A DNA stretch of 61,821 nt from Rubrivivax sp. (lineage in GTDB: Bacteria > Pseudomonadota > Gammaproteobacteria > Burkholderiales > Burkholderiaceae_C), in the NCBI GenBank assembly GCA_022842305.1, contig JALHPY010000014.1, forward strand, positions 1 through 61,821, read 5' to 3'. Made by a program: the position numbers and the translations under genes. The notes beneath the pieces are model-generated. The model was not told the origin of the DNA, did not search any database, and worked only from the letters and a program-made list of their open reading frames with translations. Of the stretch, positions 1 through 11,197 are shown piece after piece; position 1 is the stretch's first letter, and each line of letters opens with the position of its first letter.

Positions 1-830
1 CCGGGCAGCTCTTGCACCAGCCGCGCCAGCAGGGTCTCGGGCGGCAGCACGCCGGTGGCCTCGGCCAGCCAGGCGCGCAGCAGGTTGCGGCGGCGGGCCG
101 GCGGTAGTGCACGCCAGGGGGCGATGCACAGCGCGCCGTCGATCACGGCCGCGGGGCGGTCGAGCGCGGCCACTTCTTCGGCCAGCTGCGCCGATTGCTG
201 GGCGCGGGCCGCGGCGGCGGCCAGCGTGGTCTCGGCCTGCGGGAAGGCTGCCGTCAGCGCCGGCCACACCGCCTGCCGCAGACGGCCGCGGGCCAGGTCG
301 GCGTCGCCGTTGCTGGGGTCGTCGGCGTGGCACAGGCGGTGGCGGCGCACATAGGCCTCGATGGCCTCGCGCGGCCGGTCCAGCCAGGGCCGGGCCCAGA
401 CGATGCCGGCGCGTTCGGCCCGGCGCGGCATGGCTGACAGGCCGGCCGGACCGGCGCCGCGCAAGGCCTGCAGCAGCCAGGTTTCGGCCTGATCGCGCCG
501 GTGGTGGGCCAGCAGCACCAGCGGGCAATCGGCGGCCGCGGCCATCTCGGCCAGCGCGCGGTAGCGGCCTTCGCGCGCCCAGGCCTCGATGCTCTCGCCC
601 GGCCCCGGTGCGCCGGCCAGGCGGTGGCTGTCGAAGCCGACACCCCAGCGCCGCGCCTGCGCGCGCACCTGCTGCAGCCATGCGTCTGCGCTGGGCATCA
701 GGCCATGGTGCACGTGCAGTGCCATCACTGAGACGCCCAACGGTGCGGCCGCGCGCAGCGTGCAGTGCAGCAGCGCCGTCGAGTCGCGGCCCGCGCTGGC
801 GGCCACGGCCACCCGGCGCGGCAGCGACAT
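1..830 (-). CDS. tilS: tRNA(Ile)-lysidine synthetase TilS, 3' end beyond window
   Basis: Modifies the wobble cytidine of the CAU-anticodon tRNA-Ile to lysidine, using ATP and lysine, so that the tRNA reads AUA. The frame runs open from the ATG at 828-830 to the window edge, giving 276 N-terminal residues. Residues 12-17 read SAGRDS, the ATP-pyrophosphatase P-loop usually written SGGxDS, followed by TALLH. Further on come HVHHGL, LAHHRRDQAETWLLQ and the PRRxNLLRAWL stretch typical of the TilS middle domain. The start overlaps the accA stop by one base (TGATG), so it is probably translationally coupled. The Ala in the second P-loop position is slightly unusual. Identification is firm; the C-terminal tRNA-binding part cannot be seen. 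Confidence 0.93.
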   Translation of the reverse strand, partial: MSLPRRVAVAASAGRDSTALLHCTLRAAAPLGVSVMALHVHHGLMPSADAWLQQVRAQARRWGVGFDSHRLAGAPGPGESIEAWAREGRYRALAEMAAAADCPLVLLAHHRRDQAETWLLQALRGAGPAGLSAMPRRAERAGIVWARPWLDRPREAIEAYVRRHRLCHADDPSNGDADLARGRLRQAVWPALTAAFPQAETTLAAAAARAQQSAQLAEEVAALDRPAAVIDGALCIAPWRALPPARRRNLLRAWLAEATGVLPPETLLARLVQELP

Positions 831-1801
831 CAGCTTTCCTTGGTGTCGGTGTAGCGGCCGTAGGAGCGCAGGCGCTCGTAGCGGCGCGCCAGCAGTTCCT
901 TGGGCGACAGGTCGGCGCTGTGGCGCAGCGCATCGCCAAGCGCGCGCTTGAGCTGCGCGGCCATCCAGGGCACGTCGCGGTGGGCGCCGCCCACGGGTTC
1001 ACTGACGATCTTGTCGATCACGCCCAGGGCCTTGAGGCGGTGGGCGGTGATGCCCAGGGCTTCGGCCGCGTCGGACGCGCGCTCGGCGGTCTTCCACAGG
1101 ATGGAGGCGCAGCCTTCGGGCGAGATCACCGAGTACACGCTGAACTGCAGCATCAGCACCTGGTCGGCCACGCTGATGGCCAGGGCGCCGCCCGAGCCGC
1201 CTTCACCGATGATGGTGCTGACGATGGGCACCTCGAGCTGCGCCATCTCGAAGATGTTGCGACCGATGGCCTCGCTCTGGCCGCGCTCTTCGGCGCCGAT
1301 GCCCGGGTAGGCGCCGGGGGTGTCGACGAAGGTGAAGACCGGCAGGCCGAATTTCTCGGCCACCTTCATCAGGCGCAGTGCCTTGCGATAGCCCTCGGGG
1401 CGGCTCATGCCGAAGTTGCGCAGCGTGCGCTCTTTGGTGTCGCGGCCCTTCTGGTGGCCCAGCACCATGCAGGCGCGGCCGTTGAAGCGCGCCAAGCCAC
1501 CGACGATGGAAAGGTCGTCGGCGTAATGACGGTCGCCGTGCAGCTCTTCGAAGTCGGTGAAGATCTCGCGCACGTAGTCCAGCGTGTAGGGCCGCTGCGG
1601 GTGGCGCGCGATCTGCGTCACCTGCCAGGGCGTGAGGCTGGCGTAGATGTCGCGGGTGAGCTGCTGGCTCTTCTGGCTCAGGCGATCGATCTCGTCGGAG
1701 ATGTCCACCGCCGACTCGTTCTGCACATAGCGCAACTCGTCGATCTTGGACTCGAGGTCGGCGATGGGTTGCTCGAATTCCAGGAAGTGGCGCTTGGACA
1801 A
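830..1801 (-). CDS. accA: acetyl-CoA carboxylase carboxyltransferase subunit alpha
   Basis: AccA pairs with AccD to move the carboxyl group from biotin to acetyl-CoA, the committed step of fatty acid synthesis, in the cytoplasm. The 323-residue length is normal for the family. It opens with [19 protein letters not shown], the usual AccA N terminus, and carries TPGAYPG at 161-167 and [10 protein letters not shown] at 199-208, the crotonase-fold oxyanion and acyl-CoA regions. The start is a TTG at 1799-1801, one base after the stop of the upstream glycosylase; no ATG fits the conserved N terminus. It is the third gene of a cysS-glycosylase-accA-tilS operon read leftwards. accD is not in the window. 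Confidence 0.96.
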   Translation of the reverse strand: MSKRHFLEFEQPIADLESKIDELRYVQNESAVDISDEIDRLSQKSQQLTRDIYASLTPWQVTQIARHPQRPYTLDYVREIFTDFEELHGDRHYADDLSIVGGLARFNGRACMVLGHQKGRDTKERTLRNFGMSRPEGYRKALRLMKVAEKFGLPVFTFVDTPGAYPGIGAEERGQSEAIGRNIFEMAQLEVPIVSTIIGEGGSGGALAISVADQVLMLQFSVYSVISPEGCASILWKTAERASDAAEALGITAHRLKALGVIDKIVSEPVGGAHRDVPWMAAQLKRALGDALRHSADLSPKELLARRYERLRSYGRYTDTKES

Positions 1802-1802
1802 G

Positions 1803-2485
1803 TCAGTACTCTACGGGTAGGGGGTCGAGGCTGCGCCAAATATACCAAGTGGCCACCGAGCGGAAAGGTGCCCAGCCGTCGCCCAGCTCGCGCGCCTCGG
1901 CGCGCGAGACCGGCTCGCCGCTGAAGTAGTTCAGGCTGATGCCCTTGAGCAGCCCCACGTCGTCCAGTGGCAGCACGTTGGGCCGCAGCAGGTGGAAGAT
2001 GAGGAACATCTCGGCCGTCCAGCGCCCTATGCCGCGTATGGCCACCAGCTCGGTGATGATGGCCTCGTCGTCCATGGCCTGCCACTGGCCCTGGTGCACC
2101 TGGCCGTCGTCGAAGTGGCGGGCCAGGTCGAGCAGGTACTCGCTCTTGCGCACCGACAGCCCGGCGCCACGCAGTTGCTCGGCCGCCAGCTGACGGATCA
2201 CGGCCGGCTGCAGCGGCAGGCCGGCGCAACCCGAGGCCACGACGAAGCGATCCCACACCGTCTGCGCCGCCTTCACCGAGATCTGCTGGCCCACCACCGA
2301 GCGCGCCAGCGTGGTGAAGGCGTCGCCGTGGCTGCTCAGGCGGCCCGTGCCGAAGCGCGGGATGAGCTTCTTCATCACGCGGTCACGCTTGCCCAGGTGG
2401 CGGCAGGCTTCGTCCCAGTAAGCCGGCGTGGCGCTGGCCACGGGAAGTGCCGCGACCGCGGCCTGCAGAGGCTTCGGCATGGCGT

Positions 2486-2489
<4 letters not shown>
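1803..2489 (-). CDS. DNA-3-methyladenine glycosylase II, AlkA-type HhH-GPD protein
   Basis: Base-excision-repair glycosylase removing alkylated purines. At 228 residues it is the short bacterial form without the extra N-terminal domain of E. coli AlkA. It has [12 protein letters not shown] in the first helical part, the helix-hairpin-helix [14 protein letters not shown] around 150-163, and LPLDDVGL at 173-180 supplying the catalytic Asp. The start is GTG at 2487-2489 overlapping the cysS stop (GTGA), with an in-frame ATG three codons later as alternative. Position between cysS and accA is a conserved Burkholderiales arrangement. Exact substrate range cannot be read from sequence. Confidence 0.9.
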
Positions 2490-3877
<1,388 letters not shown>

Positions 3878-3956
3878 GGCGGGTGCGCGGCGGCGGCTCG
3901 CGGGCTGAGGAAGCCGGGCGGTTGGGGCGACGCGCCGTGCAGGTGCCGGCGGCTCG

Positions 3957-3983
3957 TTGCCGCGGCCAGGGCGTCGATAGAAT
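3957..3983 (+). promoter_or_regulatory. possible sigma70 promoter for the TPR-ppi-lpxH operon
   Basis: TTGCCG at 3957-3962 and TAGAAT at 3978-3983 are 15 bases apart, within a local drop in GC content in the divergent cysS/TPR spacer. The spacing is short and the match moderate, so this is tentative. Confidence 0.3.
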
Positions 3984-4047
3984 TCGCGGATCAGTATAGC
4001 GGCGCCGCCGCTGCCGCAGCCGCCCTAGCCAGGGCCGGACCCGCCCC

Positions 4048-4578
4048 ATGCCCCTGCCCCGCCCCCCCCTCTTGCCGGCCCTGGCTGCGCTGCTGCTGGC
4101 CGCCGCCTGCGCCCATGCCGACGAGGCCGCAGCGGTGCGCGCGCTGCTGGCGCGCGGCGACGCCCCAGCCGCGCTGCAACGTGCCGAGCAGGCGGCTGCG
4201 GCCAGCCCGCAGGACGCCGCGCTGCGCTTCTTGCTGGGCGTGGTGCTGATGGACCTGGGGCGCGACGTCCAGGCGCTGGACTTGTTCACGCGCATGACCC
4301 AGGAATACCCGGAACTGCCCGACCCGTTCAACAACATCGCGCTGCTACACGCCCGCGGCGGCGACTACGAAGGCGCCCGCCTAGCGCTGCAAGCCGCCTT
4401 GCGCAATGATTCCGGCCACCGCGCCGCCCGCGCCAACCTGGGCCGCGTGCACCTGATGCTGGCGGTGCAGGCCTGGGAACAACTGGGCGCGCAGGGACCG
4501 CTGGACCCGGCGCTGCAGCGCCAGCTTGAGGGCGCGCGTGCACTCGTGGCCAGCGGCTCGGCGCGGCCGGGCCGCTAG
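4048..4578 (+). CDS. exported tetratricopeptide-repeat protein
   Basis: A 176-residue protein with an apparent Sec signal peptide (arginine, then a leucine/alanine core ending near AHA at 22-24) and an alpha-helical repeat body. LGVVLMDLGRDVQALDLFTR and NNIALLHARGGDYEGARLAL are consecutive TPR-like units, and a third partial unit follows (RANLGRVHLMLA). TPR folds mediate protein contacts; the partner is unknown. It precedes two cyclophilin genes and lpxH on the same strand, an order common in Burkholderiales, so an envelope role is inferred. No catalytic residues are visible. Confidence 0.8.
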   Translation: MPLPRPPLLPALAALLLAAACAHADEAAAVRALLARGDAPAALQRAEQAAAASPQDAALRFLLGVVLMDLGRDVQALDLFTRMTQEYPELPDPFNNIALLHARGGDYEGARLALQAALRNDSGHRAARANLGRVHLMLAVQAWEQLGAQGPLDPALQRQLEGARALVASGSARPGR

Positions 4579-4614
4579 ACTCTCGACCGATTTCCCAACT
4601 GCAGAGGTGAACCC

Positions 4615-5172
4615 TTGAAGAACCCCCGCTTCCTGCTGCTGGCCGCGGCACTGGCCCTGAGCCTGCCCGCCTGGGCGCAGAAGGTGCGTCTGGCCACCAC
4701 GGCCGGCGACATCGTGGTCGAGCTCGACGCCGCCAAGGCGCCCAAGTCGGCGGCCAATTTCCTGGAATACGTGAAGGCCGGCCATTACGACGGCACCGTC
4801 TTCCACCGTGTCATCAAGGACTTCATGATCCAGGGCGGCGGCATGACCCCCGACCTGCGCGAGAAGCCCACGCGCGCGCCCATCCCGCTGGAAAGCGGCA
4901 ACGGCCTGCGCAACCTGCGCGGCAGCCTGGCCATGGCGCGCACCAATGCGCCGAACTCGGCGACCTCGCAGTTCTTCATCAACACCGTCGACAACGCTTT
5001 CCTCGACCAGGCCAATTCGCGCGACGGCAACGGCTACACCGTGTTCGGCAAGGTGGTCGAGGGCATGGACGTGGTCGACAAGATCCGCAGCGTGCCCGTG
5101 GCCAACATGGGCGGCTACCAGAACGTGCCCGCCACCCCCGTCGTCATCAACAAGGCCACCCTGGAGAAGTAA
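4615..5172 (+). CDS. ppiA: periplasmic peptidyl-prolyl cis-trans isomerase (cyclophilin)
   Basis: Catalyses proline isomerisation during folding in the periplasm. The 185-residue product starts at TTG (4615-4617), seven bases after a GAGGTGA Shine-Dalgarno, and begins with a clear signal peptide ([21 protein letters not shown], cleavage after AWA). The mature part has the cyclophilin landmarks [31 protein letters not shown] and a C-terminal [10 protein letters not shown]. It lies 36 bases after the TPR gene and two bases before a second cyclophilin without a signal peptide, so the pair probably serves periplasm and cytoplasm respectively. Confidence 0.93.
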   Translation: MKNPRFLLLAAALALSLPAWAQKVRLATTAGDIVVELDAAKAPKSAANFLEYVKAGHYDGTVFHRVIKDFMIQGGGMTPDLREKPTRAPIPLESGNGLRNLRGSLAMARTNAPNSATSQFFINTVDNAFLDQANSRDGNGYTVFGKVVEGMDVVDKIRSVPVANMGGYQNVPATPVVINKATLEK

Positions 5173-5173
5173 C

Positions 5174-5677
5174 GTGACCAAGACCGTGCAGATGCAGACC
5201 AGCGCCGGCGCCATCAAGATCGAACTCGATGACGCCAAGGCGCCCTTGTCGGTGGCCAACTTCCTGGAGTACGTGGCCAAGGGCCACTACAACGGCACCG
5301 TGTTCCACCGCGTCATCAAGGGCTTCATGCTCCAGGGCGGCGGCTTCGAGCCCGGCATGAAGCAAAAGCCCTGCGGCGCGGCCATCAAGAACGAGGCCAG
5401 CAATGGCCTGAAGAACAAAAAGTACACCCTGGCGATGGCGCGCACCAGCGACCCGCATTCGGCCACCGCGCAGTTCTTCATCAACACCGTCGACAACGAC
5501 TTCCTGGACTTCCGCGCCGAGAACGCGCAGGGCTGGGGCTATGCTGTCTTCGGCCGCGTGGTCGAGGGCATGGAGGTGGTGGACGCGATCGAGAAGTCGC
5601 GCACCGGCCGCAAGGGCTTCCACGACGACGTGCCGCTCGAGGACGTGCTGATCGAGAGCGCCACCGAGATCGCCTGA
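5174..5677 (+). CDS. ppiB: cytoplasmic peptidyl-prolyl cis-trans isomerase B
   Basis: Cyclophilin-type proline isomerase of 167 residues from a GTG at 5174-5176. That start sits just after the ppiA stop and gives the usual short N terminus ([18 protein letters not shown]) with no signal peptide. Active-site segments are [33 protein letters not shown] and a C-terminal [11 protein letters not shown]. It is closely similar to the preceding periplasmic cyclophilin, so the two probably arose by duplication. Its TGA overlaps the lpxH ATG (TGATG), indicating one operon. The frame continues open upstream inside ppiA, but that stretch has no cyclophilin character. Confidence 0.93.
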   Translation: MTKTVQMQTSAGAIKIELDDAKAPLSVANFLEYVAKGHYNGTVFHRVIKGFMLQGGGFEPGMKQKPCGAAIKNEASNGLKNKKYTLAMARTSDPHSATAQFFINTVDNDFLDFRAENAQGWGYAVFGRVVEGMEVVDAIEKSRTGRKGFHDDVPLEDVLIESATEIA

Positions 5678-6492
5678 TGCCCGCGGCGGCCGGCGCGCCC
5701 AGGGGCCCCGGCGCGGCCCCGGCCCCCGGTGCGCTGCCGCCGCTGTTCGAGTTCGAACTGCCGCGCACGTGGCGGCGCGTCGACTTCATCTCCGACCTGC
5801 ACCTCAGCGAATCCATGCCGCGCACCTTCACGGCCTGGGCCGCGCACCTGCTGCGCACGCCGGCCGACGCGGTGTTCATCCTGGGCGACCTGTTCGAGGT
5901 CTGGGTCGGCGACGATGCCGCCGCCCTGCCCTTCGAACGCCTGTGCCTGGACACCCTGGCCGCGGCCGCCAGCCACCGCCACGTGGCCTTCATGGTGGGC
6001 AACCGCGACTTCCTGGCCGGCGCCGACCTGCTGCGCCAGTGCGGGCTGATGGGCCTGCCAGACCCCACGGTGCTGGGCGCCTGGGGCCGGCGCATGCTGC
6101 TCAGCCACGGTGACGCGCTGTGTCTCGACGATGCACCCTACCAGGCCTTCCGCGCCGAGGTGCGCAGCGCCGCCTGGCAGCGGCAGTTCCTGGCGCGGCC
6201 GCTGGCTGAGCGCCTGCGCATCGCCGCCGAGATGCGCCGTGCCAGCGCCGGGCGCCAGCGCTTCGACGGCATGTCCAATGCCGATGTCGACGCCAGCGAG
6301 GCGGTGCGCTGGCTGCACGCGCTGGGCGCCGCCGAGCTTGTGCACGGCCACACCCACCGCCCGGGCAGCGAACTGCTGGCGCCGGGCTTCAAGCGCCATG
6401 TGCTGAGCGACTGGGACCTGGACGGCGGCACCCGCGCCGAGGTGCTGCGCCTGACGCGCGATGGCTTCGAGCGCGTGGCGCCGACCGCCTGA
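5677..6492 (+). CDS. lpxH: UDP-2,3-diacylglucosamine diphosphatase
   Basis: Hydrolyses UDP-2,3-diacylglucosamine to lipid X and UMP, an early lipid A step at the inner-membrane face. The 271 residues contain the full calcineurin-like metal motifs: DLHL at 40-43, GDLFE at 70-74, GNRD at 108-111, SHGD and HGHTHRP. An Ala/Pro-rich leader of about 25 residues precedes the usual N terminus; a later start cannot be excluded, but the ATG overlapping the ppiB stop is the natural coupled start. It is longer than the E. coli enzyme mainly because of this leader. Confidence 0.94.
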   Translation: MPAAAGAPRGPGAAPAPGALPPLFEFELPRTWRRVDFISDLHLSESMPRTFTAWAAHLLRTPADAVFILGDLFEVWVGDDAAALPFERLCLDTLAAAASHRHVAFMVGNRDFLAGADLLRQCGLMGLPDPTVLGAWGRRMLLSHGDALCLDDAPYQAFRAEVRSAAWQRQFLARPLAERLRIAAEMRRASAGRQRFDGMSNADVDASEAVRWLHALGAAELVHGHTHRPGSELLAPGFKRHVLSDWDLDGGTRAEVLRLTRDGFERVAPTA

Positions 6493-6510
6493 TCCGATGG
6501 GCCCGATGCG

Positions 6511-7302
6511 ATGGTCGTGACACGCTGGTGGCGCGGCCTGCAGGCACGCCGCGAAGAAGCCGCCGTGGCGCGCCGCGCCATCCCCGACGACCTGTGGAAA
6601 CGCACCCTGGTGCGCTACCCCTTCCTGCTGCGCCGCGACCCCGCCGACGGCGCTGAACTGCGCCGGCTGACCAGCCTGTTCCTGGACCGCAAGGAGTTCA
6701 CCGCCGCCGGCGGCCTGCGCCTGACCGATGCCATGGTGGTGGCCATCGCGGCGCAGGCGGTGCTGCCGGTGCTGCGCCTGGGGCTGGCGCGCTACGACGG
6801 CTTCGTGGGCATCGTGGTCCACCCCGACCAGGTGAACGCGCGTCGCGCCGTGGCCGATGAGCAGGGCGTGGTGCACGAATACGACGAGGCCCTGGCCGGC
6901 GAAGCCGTTGACGGCGGCCCGGTGATGCTGTCCTGGCGCGACGTGCGCAGCGCCGGGCGCGACGGCCTGGCCTACAACGTGGTCATCCACGAGTTCGCGC
7001 ACGTGCTCGACTTCGCCAGCGGCGGCCTGGCCTGGCAGGCCGCGCTGCACGACGAGTACGAACGCTTCCGGGCCCGCGTCGACGCCTGCCACGACGTCGA
7101 CACCACGGACGCCGACTTCGACGACGTGATCGACCCCTACGGCGCCGTGGCGCCGCAGGAATTCTTTGCCGTGGCCAGCGAGGCCTTCTTCGTGTGCCCG
7201 CAGCGCCTGCAGGCCGAGCACGCGGCGCTGTACCCGCAGCTGGCCGCGTTCTACCGCCAGGACCCGGCGGCCGAGACGCCCGCACCGCGCCGCCGCGGCT
7301 GA
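6511..7302 (+). CDS. mtfA: MtfA-like zinc metallopeptidase (M90)
   Basis: Homologue of E. coli MtfA, a soluble zinc aminopeptidase-like protein that binds the glucose repressor Mlc. The 263-residue sequence has the gluzincin motif HEFAH at 160-164 and a downstream EFFAVASEAFF segment supplying the third zinc ligand. Other family marks are FLLRRDPADGAELRRLTSLFL near the N terminus and the central YDGFVGIVVHP. It lies 18 bases after lpxH and probably shares its transcript. Whether it titrates an Mlc-type regulator here is unknown; no pts or mlc gene is in the window. Confidence 0.87.
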   Translation: MVVTRWWRGLQARREEAAVARRAIPDDLWKRTLVRYPFLLRRDPADGAELRRLTSLFLDRKEFTAAGGLRLTDAMVVAIAAQAVLPVLRLGLARYDGFVGIVVHPDQVNARRAVADEQGVVHEYDEALAGEAVDGGPVMLSWRDVRSAGRDGLAYNVVIHEFAHVLDFASGGLAWQAALHDEYERFRARVDACHDVDTTDADFDDVIDPYGAVAPQEFFAVASEAFFVCPQRLQAEHAALYPQLAAFYRQDPAAETPAPRRRG

Positions 7303-7415
7303 GGCCCATTGCCTGCAGCTGGTCGGCCCATGCTGCAGGCCGTCGCAGCGGGCTGGCCGGGCGCGGGCCGGCGCCGTTATGGTGTGCTACTTCACCAACA
7401 CGCAACGGGTCGCCC

Positions 7416-7765
7416 ATGCAAGCCTGGGACCAGAAGCAACCGATCTACCAACAACTCGCCGACATCCTGGCCGCCGGCCTGCTGGACGGGCAACCGCCCG
7501 AAGGCCAGGCCATGCCTTCGGTGCGCGTGCTGGCCGGGCGCTACCTGCTCAACCCGCTCACCGTCAACCGCGCGCTGCAGGCCCTGGGCGACGAAGGCCT
7601 GCTCGACAACCGCCGCGGCCTGGGCCTGTACGTGCTGCCGGGGGCACGCGAGCGCCTGCGCGCGGCCGAACGCCAACGCTTCCTGCTGGCCGAATGGCCG
7701 CGCCTGCGCGAAAGGCTGCGCCGCCTGGGCATCGCCGCACATGATCTGCAATGGGAGGAACTGCC

Positions 7766-7769
<4 letters not shown>
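7416..7769 (+). CDS. GntR-family transcriptional regulator, YtrA subfamily
   Basis: A short (117 aa) GntR regulator made almost only of the winged helix: IYQQLADILAAGLLDGQ, then MPSVRVLAGRYLLNPLTVNRALQ as recognition helix, then a wing (GLLDNRRGLGLYVL). A roughly 45-residue helical tail replaces an effector domain, as in YtrA-type repressors, which normally sit first in an ABC transporter operon they repress. That matches the context: its TGA overlaps the ATG of an ABC ATPase (ATGA). The ATG at 7416 gives the canonical N terminus MQAWDQKQPIYQQLA. The upstream 113 bases hold an imperfect GTGT/ACAC inverted repeat (7383-7401) that could be the operator. Confidence 0.88.
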
Positions 7770-8653
<884 letters not shown>

Positions 8654-8664
8654 AGGACCCGCGC

Positions 8665-9573
8665 ATGAACCCGACGCTGACCCTGATGCGCCGCGAATGG
8701 CTGCAGCACCGCCTGGGCTGGACCCTGCTGGTGCTGCTGCCGCTGGTGGTGGCCCTGCTGCTGGCGATCTTCGCCGACTGGAAGTTCGAAGCCGACATGG
8801 ACGTCCCGAGCGGATCGCTGCCGCTGTCGCTGCTGGCCGGCGCCAGCATCTTCGCCACCACCGCCCTGGTGTTCGTGACGCTGGCCGCGACCTCGCTCAT
8901 CATCCTGAGCGGCCTGCCGCGGCGCGACCACGGCGACCGCTCGATCGAGTTCTGGCTGTCGCTGCCCACAGGCCATGCGCACAGCCTGGCCGTGCCGCTG
9001 CTGGTGCATCTGCTGCTGGTGCCAGCCGCCGCGCTGGCGCTGGGCTGGCTGGGCGGGCTGCTGCTGTCGGCGGCGCTGGTGACGCGCCTGGAAAGCCTGG
9101 GCGCCTGGCTGGCGTTGCCCTGGCTCGACCTGCTGGCAGGCACGCTGGCGCTGTGGCTGCGCGTCCTGGCCGGCCTGCCGCTGGCCGTGCTGTGGCTGCT
9201 GCCGCTGCTGCTGCTGGTGATGCTGTCCACGGCGCTGTTCAAGCGCTGGGGCATCGTGCTGCTGGTGGTGGTGCTGGGGCTGGGCAGTGGCGCGCTCGAA
9301 CGCCTGTTCGGCGAGCCGCTTTTGACAGCGGCCGCCGCCACCCTGACGCGCAATGCCGGCCTGGCGCTGTTCGGGGCCGGCGGTGCGGGCCTGAGCGTCC
9401 ATGCCGAAACCCAACCCGAGGCGGCGCTGCAAGGCCTGCCCGGCTGGGCCCTGCATGACTTTGCCGGCGCCTTGTCCGCACTGGCCCAGCCGGCGCTGGC
9501 GGCCGGCCTGTTGTTTGCCGCGGCCTGCTTTGCCGGCCTGGTGCTGTGGCGGCAACGCGCTGCCGTAGGTTGA
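8665..9573 (+). CDS. ABC-2 type transporter permease
   Basis: Membrane subunit partner of the preceding ATPase, 302 residues, beginning 11 bases after it behind a GAAGGA ribosome site. About six hydrophobic segments are visible: 18-38, 55-80, 108-135, 155-190, 195-210 and the C-terminal 270-297. A soluble stretch with LPRRDHGDRSIEFWLSLPTG after the second segment is typical of ABC-2 permeases. Primary sequence gives no substrate clue. Transcription probably ends at the hairpins just downstream. Confidence 0.85.
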   Translation: MNPTLTLMRREWLQHRLGWTLLVLLPLVVALLLAIFADWKFEADMDVPSGSLPLSLLAGASIFATTALVFVTLAATSLIILSGLPRRDHGDRSIEFWLSLPTGHAHSLAVPLLVHLLLVPAAALALGWLGGLLLSAALVTRLESLGAWLALPWLDLLAGTLALWLRVLAGLPLAVLWLLPLLLLVMLSTALFKRWGIVLLVVVLGLGSGALERLFGEPLLTAAAATLTRNAGLALFGAGGAGLSVHAETQPEAALQGLPGWALHDFAGALSALAQPALAAGLLFAAACFAGLVLWRQRAAVG

Positions 9574-9591
9574 AGCGCGGGCTGAATGGAA

Positions 9592-9670
9592 ACCGCCTGC
9601 CAGGACGAGATCCGGGCAGGCGGTGGCTGGGGGCTCACCCGCGGCAGGCGCTGCCTGCTGCAGGTGAGCC
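9592..9670. terminator. two GC-rich hairpins between convergent genes
   Basis: ACCGCCTGCC (9592-9601) pairs with GGCAGGCGGT (9615-9624), a perfect 10-bp stem. A second structure has outer arms GGCTCACC (9632-9639) and GGTGAGCC (9663-9670) enclosing an inner GCAGGC/GCCTGC stem with a three-base loop (9644-9658). They lie between the forward ABC permease and the reverse aceA. Neither has a clear U-run, so rho-independent activity is inferred from position and stem strength. Confidence 0.5.
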
Positions 9671-9696
9671 GGTGCGCGCCGCAGCGCGCCCCGATC

Positions 9697-10995
9697 TCAG
9701 TGGTGGGTGCCGTCGAAGAACTGTTCGTTCTCGGTCGAGCCCTTGAGCGCGCCGGTGGACGCGTCCTTCTCGATCGTGGTGGTCACGGCGTCGAAGTAGC
9801 CCGTGCCCACCTCGCGCTGGTGCTTCACCGCGGTGAAGCCGCGCTCGGCAGCGGCGAATTCCTTCTCCTGGAGCTCGACGAAGGCGCTCATGTTGCTGCG
9901 CGCGTAGCCGTAGGCCAGCTCGAACATGCCGTAGTTCAGGCTGTGGAAGCCGGCCAGGGTGATGAATTGGAACTTGTAGCCCATCGCGCCCAGCTCGCGC
10001 TGGAACTTGGCGATGGTGGCGTCGTCCAGGTTCTTCTTCCAGTTGAACGAGGGCGAGCAGTTGTAAGCCAGCAGTTTGCCCGGGAACTTGGCGTGGATGG
10101 CGTCGGCAAAGGCCTTGGCGAAGGCCAGGTCGGGCTTGCCGGTCTCGCACCAGATCAGGTCGGCATAGGGCGCGTAGGCCAGGCCGCGGCTGATCGACTG
10201 CTCCAGGCCGTTGCGGCTCTTGAAGAAGCCTTCGACGGTGCGTTCGCCGGTGAGGAAGGGCTTGTCGTTGGCGTCGACGTCGCTGGTCACCAGGTCGGCC
10301 GCCTCGGCGTCGGTGCGCGCCAGCAGGATGGTGGGCGTGCCCATGACGTCGGACGCCAGGCGCGCTGCCGTGAGCTTGGCCACGGCTTCACGCGTGGGCA
10401 CCAGCACCTTGCCGCCCATGTGGCCGCACTTCTTGACGCTGGCCAGCTGGTCTTCGAAGTGCACGCCCGCCGCGCCGGCGTCGATCATCGACTTCATCAG
10501 CTCGAAGGCGTTGAGCACGCCGCCGAAGCCGGCTTCGGCATCGGCCACGATGGGCGCGAAGTAGTCGATGTCGTCCTTGCCTTCGCTCCACTGGATTTCA
10601 TCGGCGCGCTTGAAGGTGGAATTGATGCGCTTCACGACCTTGGGCACCGAGTCCACGGCGTACAGGCTCTGGTCGGGGTACATCTCGCCATTGCTGTTGG
10701 CATCACCCGCCACTTGCCAGCCGCTCAGGTAGATGGCCTTCAGGCCGGCCTTGACCTGCTGCATGGCCTGGTTGCCAGTGAGCGCGCCCAGGCTGTTGAC
10801 GAAGGGCTCGGTGTTGATCAGGTTCCACAGCTTTTCGGCGCCGCGCTTGGCCAGCGTGTGCTCGATCTGGATGCTCCCGCGCAGGCGCACCACGTCGGCG
10901 GCGCTGTAGCTGCGCTTGATGCCCTTCCAGCGCGGGTTCTCGGCCCAGTCCTTTTCGAGGGCGGCGACTTGTTGCTGGCGGGTGAGCTTGGTCAT
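9697..10995 (-). CDS. aceA: isocitrate lyase
   Basis: Cleaves isocitrate to succinate and glyoxylate, first enzyme of the glyoxylate shunt needed for growth on acetate, fatty acids or polyhydroxybutyrate. The 432 residues include the catalytic signature KKCGHMGGK at 188-196 with Cys190, FEDQLAS before it, [20 protein letters not shown] and [13 protein letters not shown]. The ATG at 10993-10995 has AGGAGA six bases upstream. It is transcribed alone, convergent with the ABC transporter genes. A 16-bp palindrome lies 94 bases upstream and may mediate carbon-source control. Malate synthase is not in the window. Confidence 0.97.
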   Translation of the reverse strand: MTKLTRQQQVAALEKDWAENPRWKGIKRSYSAADVVRLRGSIQIEHTLAKRGAEKLWNLINTEPFVNSLGALTGNQAMQQVKAGLKAIYLSGWQVAGDANSNGEMYPDQSLYAVDSVPKVVKRINSTFKRADEIQWSEGKDDIDYFAPIVADAEAGFGGVLNAFELMKSMIDAGAAGVHFEDQLASVKKCGHMGGKVLVPTREAVAKLTAARLASDVMGTPTILLARTDAEAADLVTSDVDANDKPFLTGERTVEGFFKSRNGLEQSISRGLAYAPYADLIWCETGKPDLAFAKAFADAIHAKFPGKLLAYNCSPSFNWKKNLDDATIAKFQRELGAMGYKFQFITLAGFHSLNYGMFELAYGYARSNMSAFVELQEKEFAAAERGFTAVKHQREVGTGYFDAVTTTIEKDASTGALKGSTENEQFFDGTHH

Positions 10996-11088
10996 AGGGT
11001 TTCTCCTGGGTTGCTGACGATGAAGCGGACGAATTCCATCGATCCACAGCGTCAGCGTAACGCCGCCGCCGCTTCGTGTGAAGGCTTA

Positions 11089-11104
11089 TGTCTTATATAA
11101 GACA
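11089..11104. promoter_or_regulatory. perfect 16-bp palindrome upstream of aceA, likely operator
   Basis: TGTCTTATATAAGACA is identical on both strands and is AT-rich in a roughly 70 percent GC genome. It starts 94 bases upstream of the aceA ATG. Its symmetry suggests a dimeric regulator of acetate or fatty acid metabolism. The regulator is not encoded nearby and I do not assign one. Confidence 0.6.
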
Positions 11105-11184
11105 AAAGATTTCACTTTTATGAATCAATGACTTAGGGTGCAATTTCGCATGACGGAATCGCGTTTTCCCGTATGGCGAATTAT

Positions 11185-11197
11185 GCTGCAGTGCAGC
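11185..11197. promoter_or_regulatory. GCTGCA-N-TGCAGC inverted repeat
   Basis: A 6-1-6 inverted repeat in the AT-rich part of the aceA/speB spacer. TGC/GCA-rich repeats of this sort resemble sites bound by the PHB-sensing repressor PhaR in related bacteria, but the match is from memory and weak. Confidence 0.3.

Noticed and set aside
107..1924. Open frame of about 600 codons on the plus strand opposite tilS and accA
   Set aside because: Antisense to two housekeeping genes; no ribosome site and no domain.
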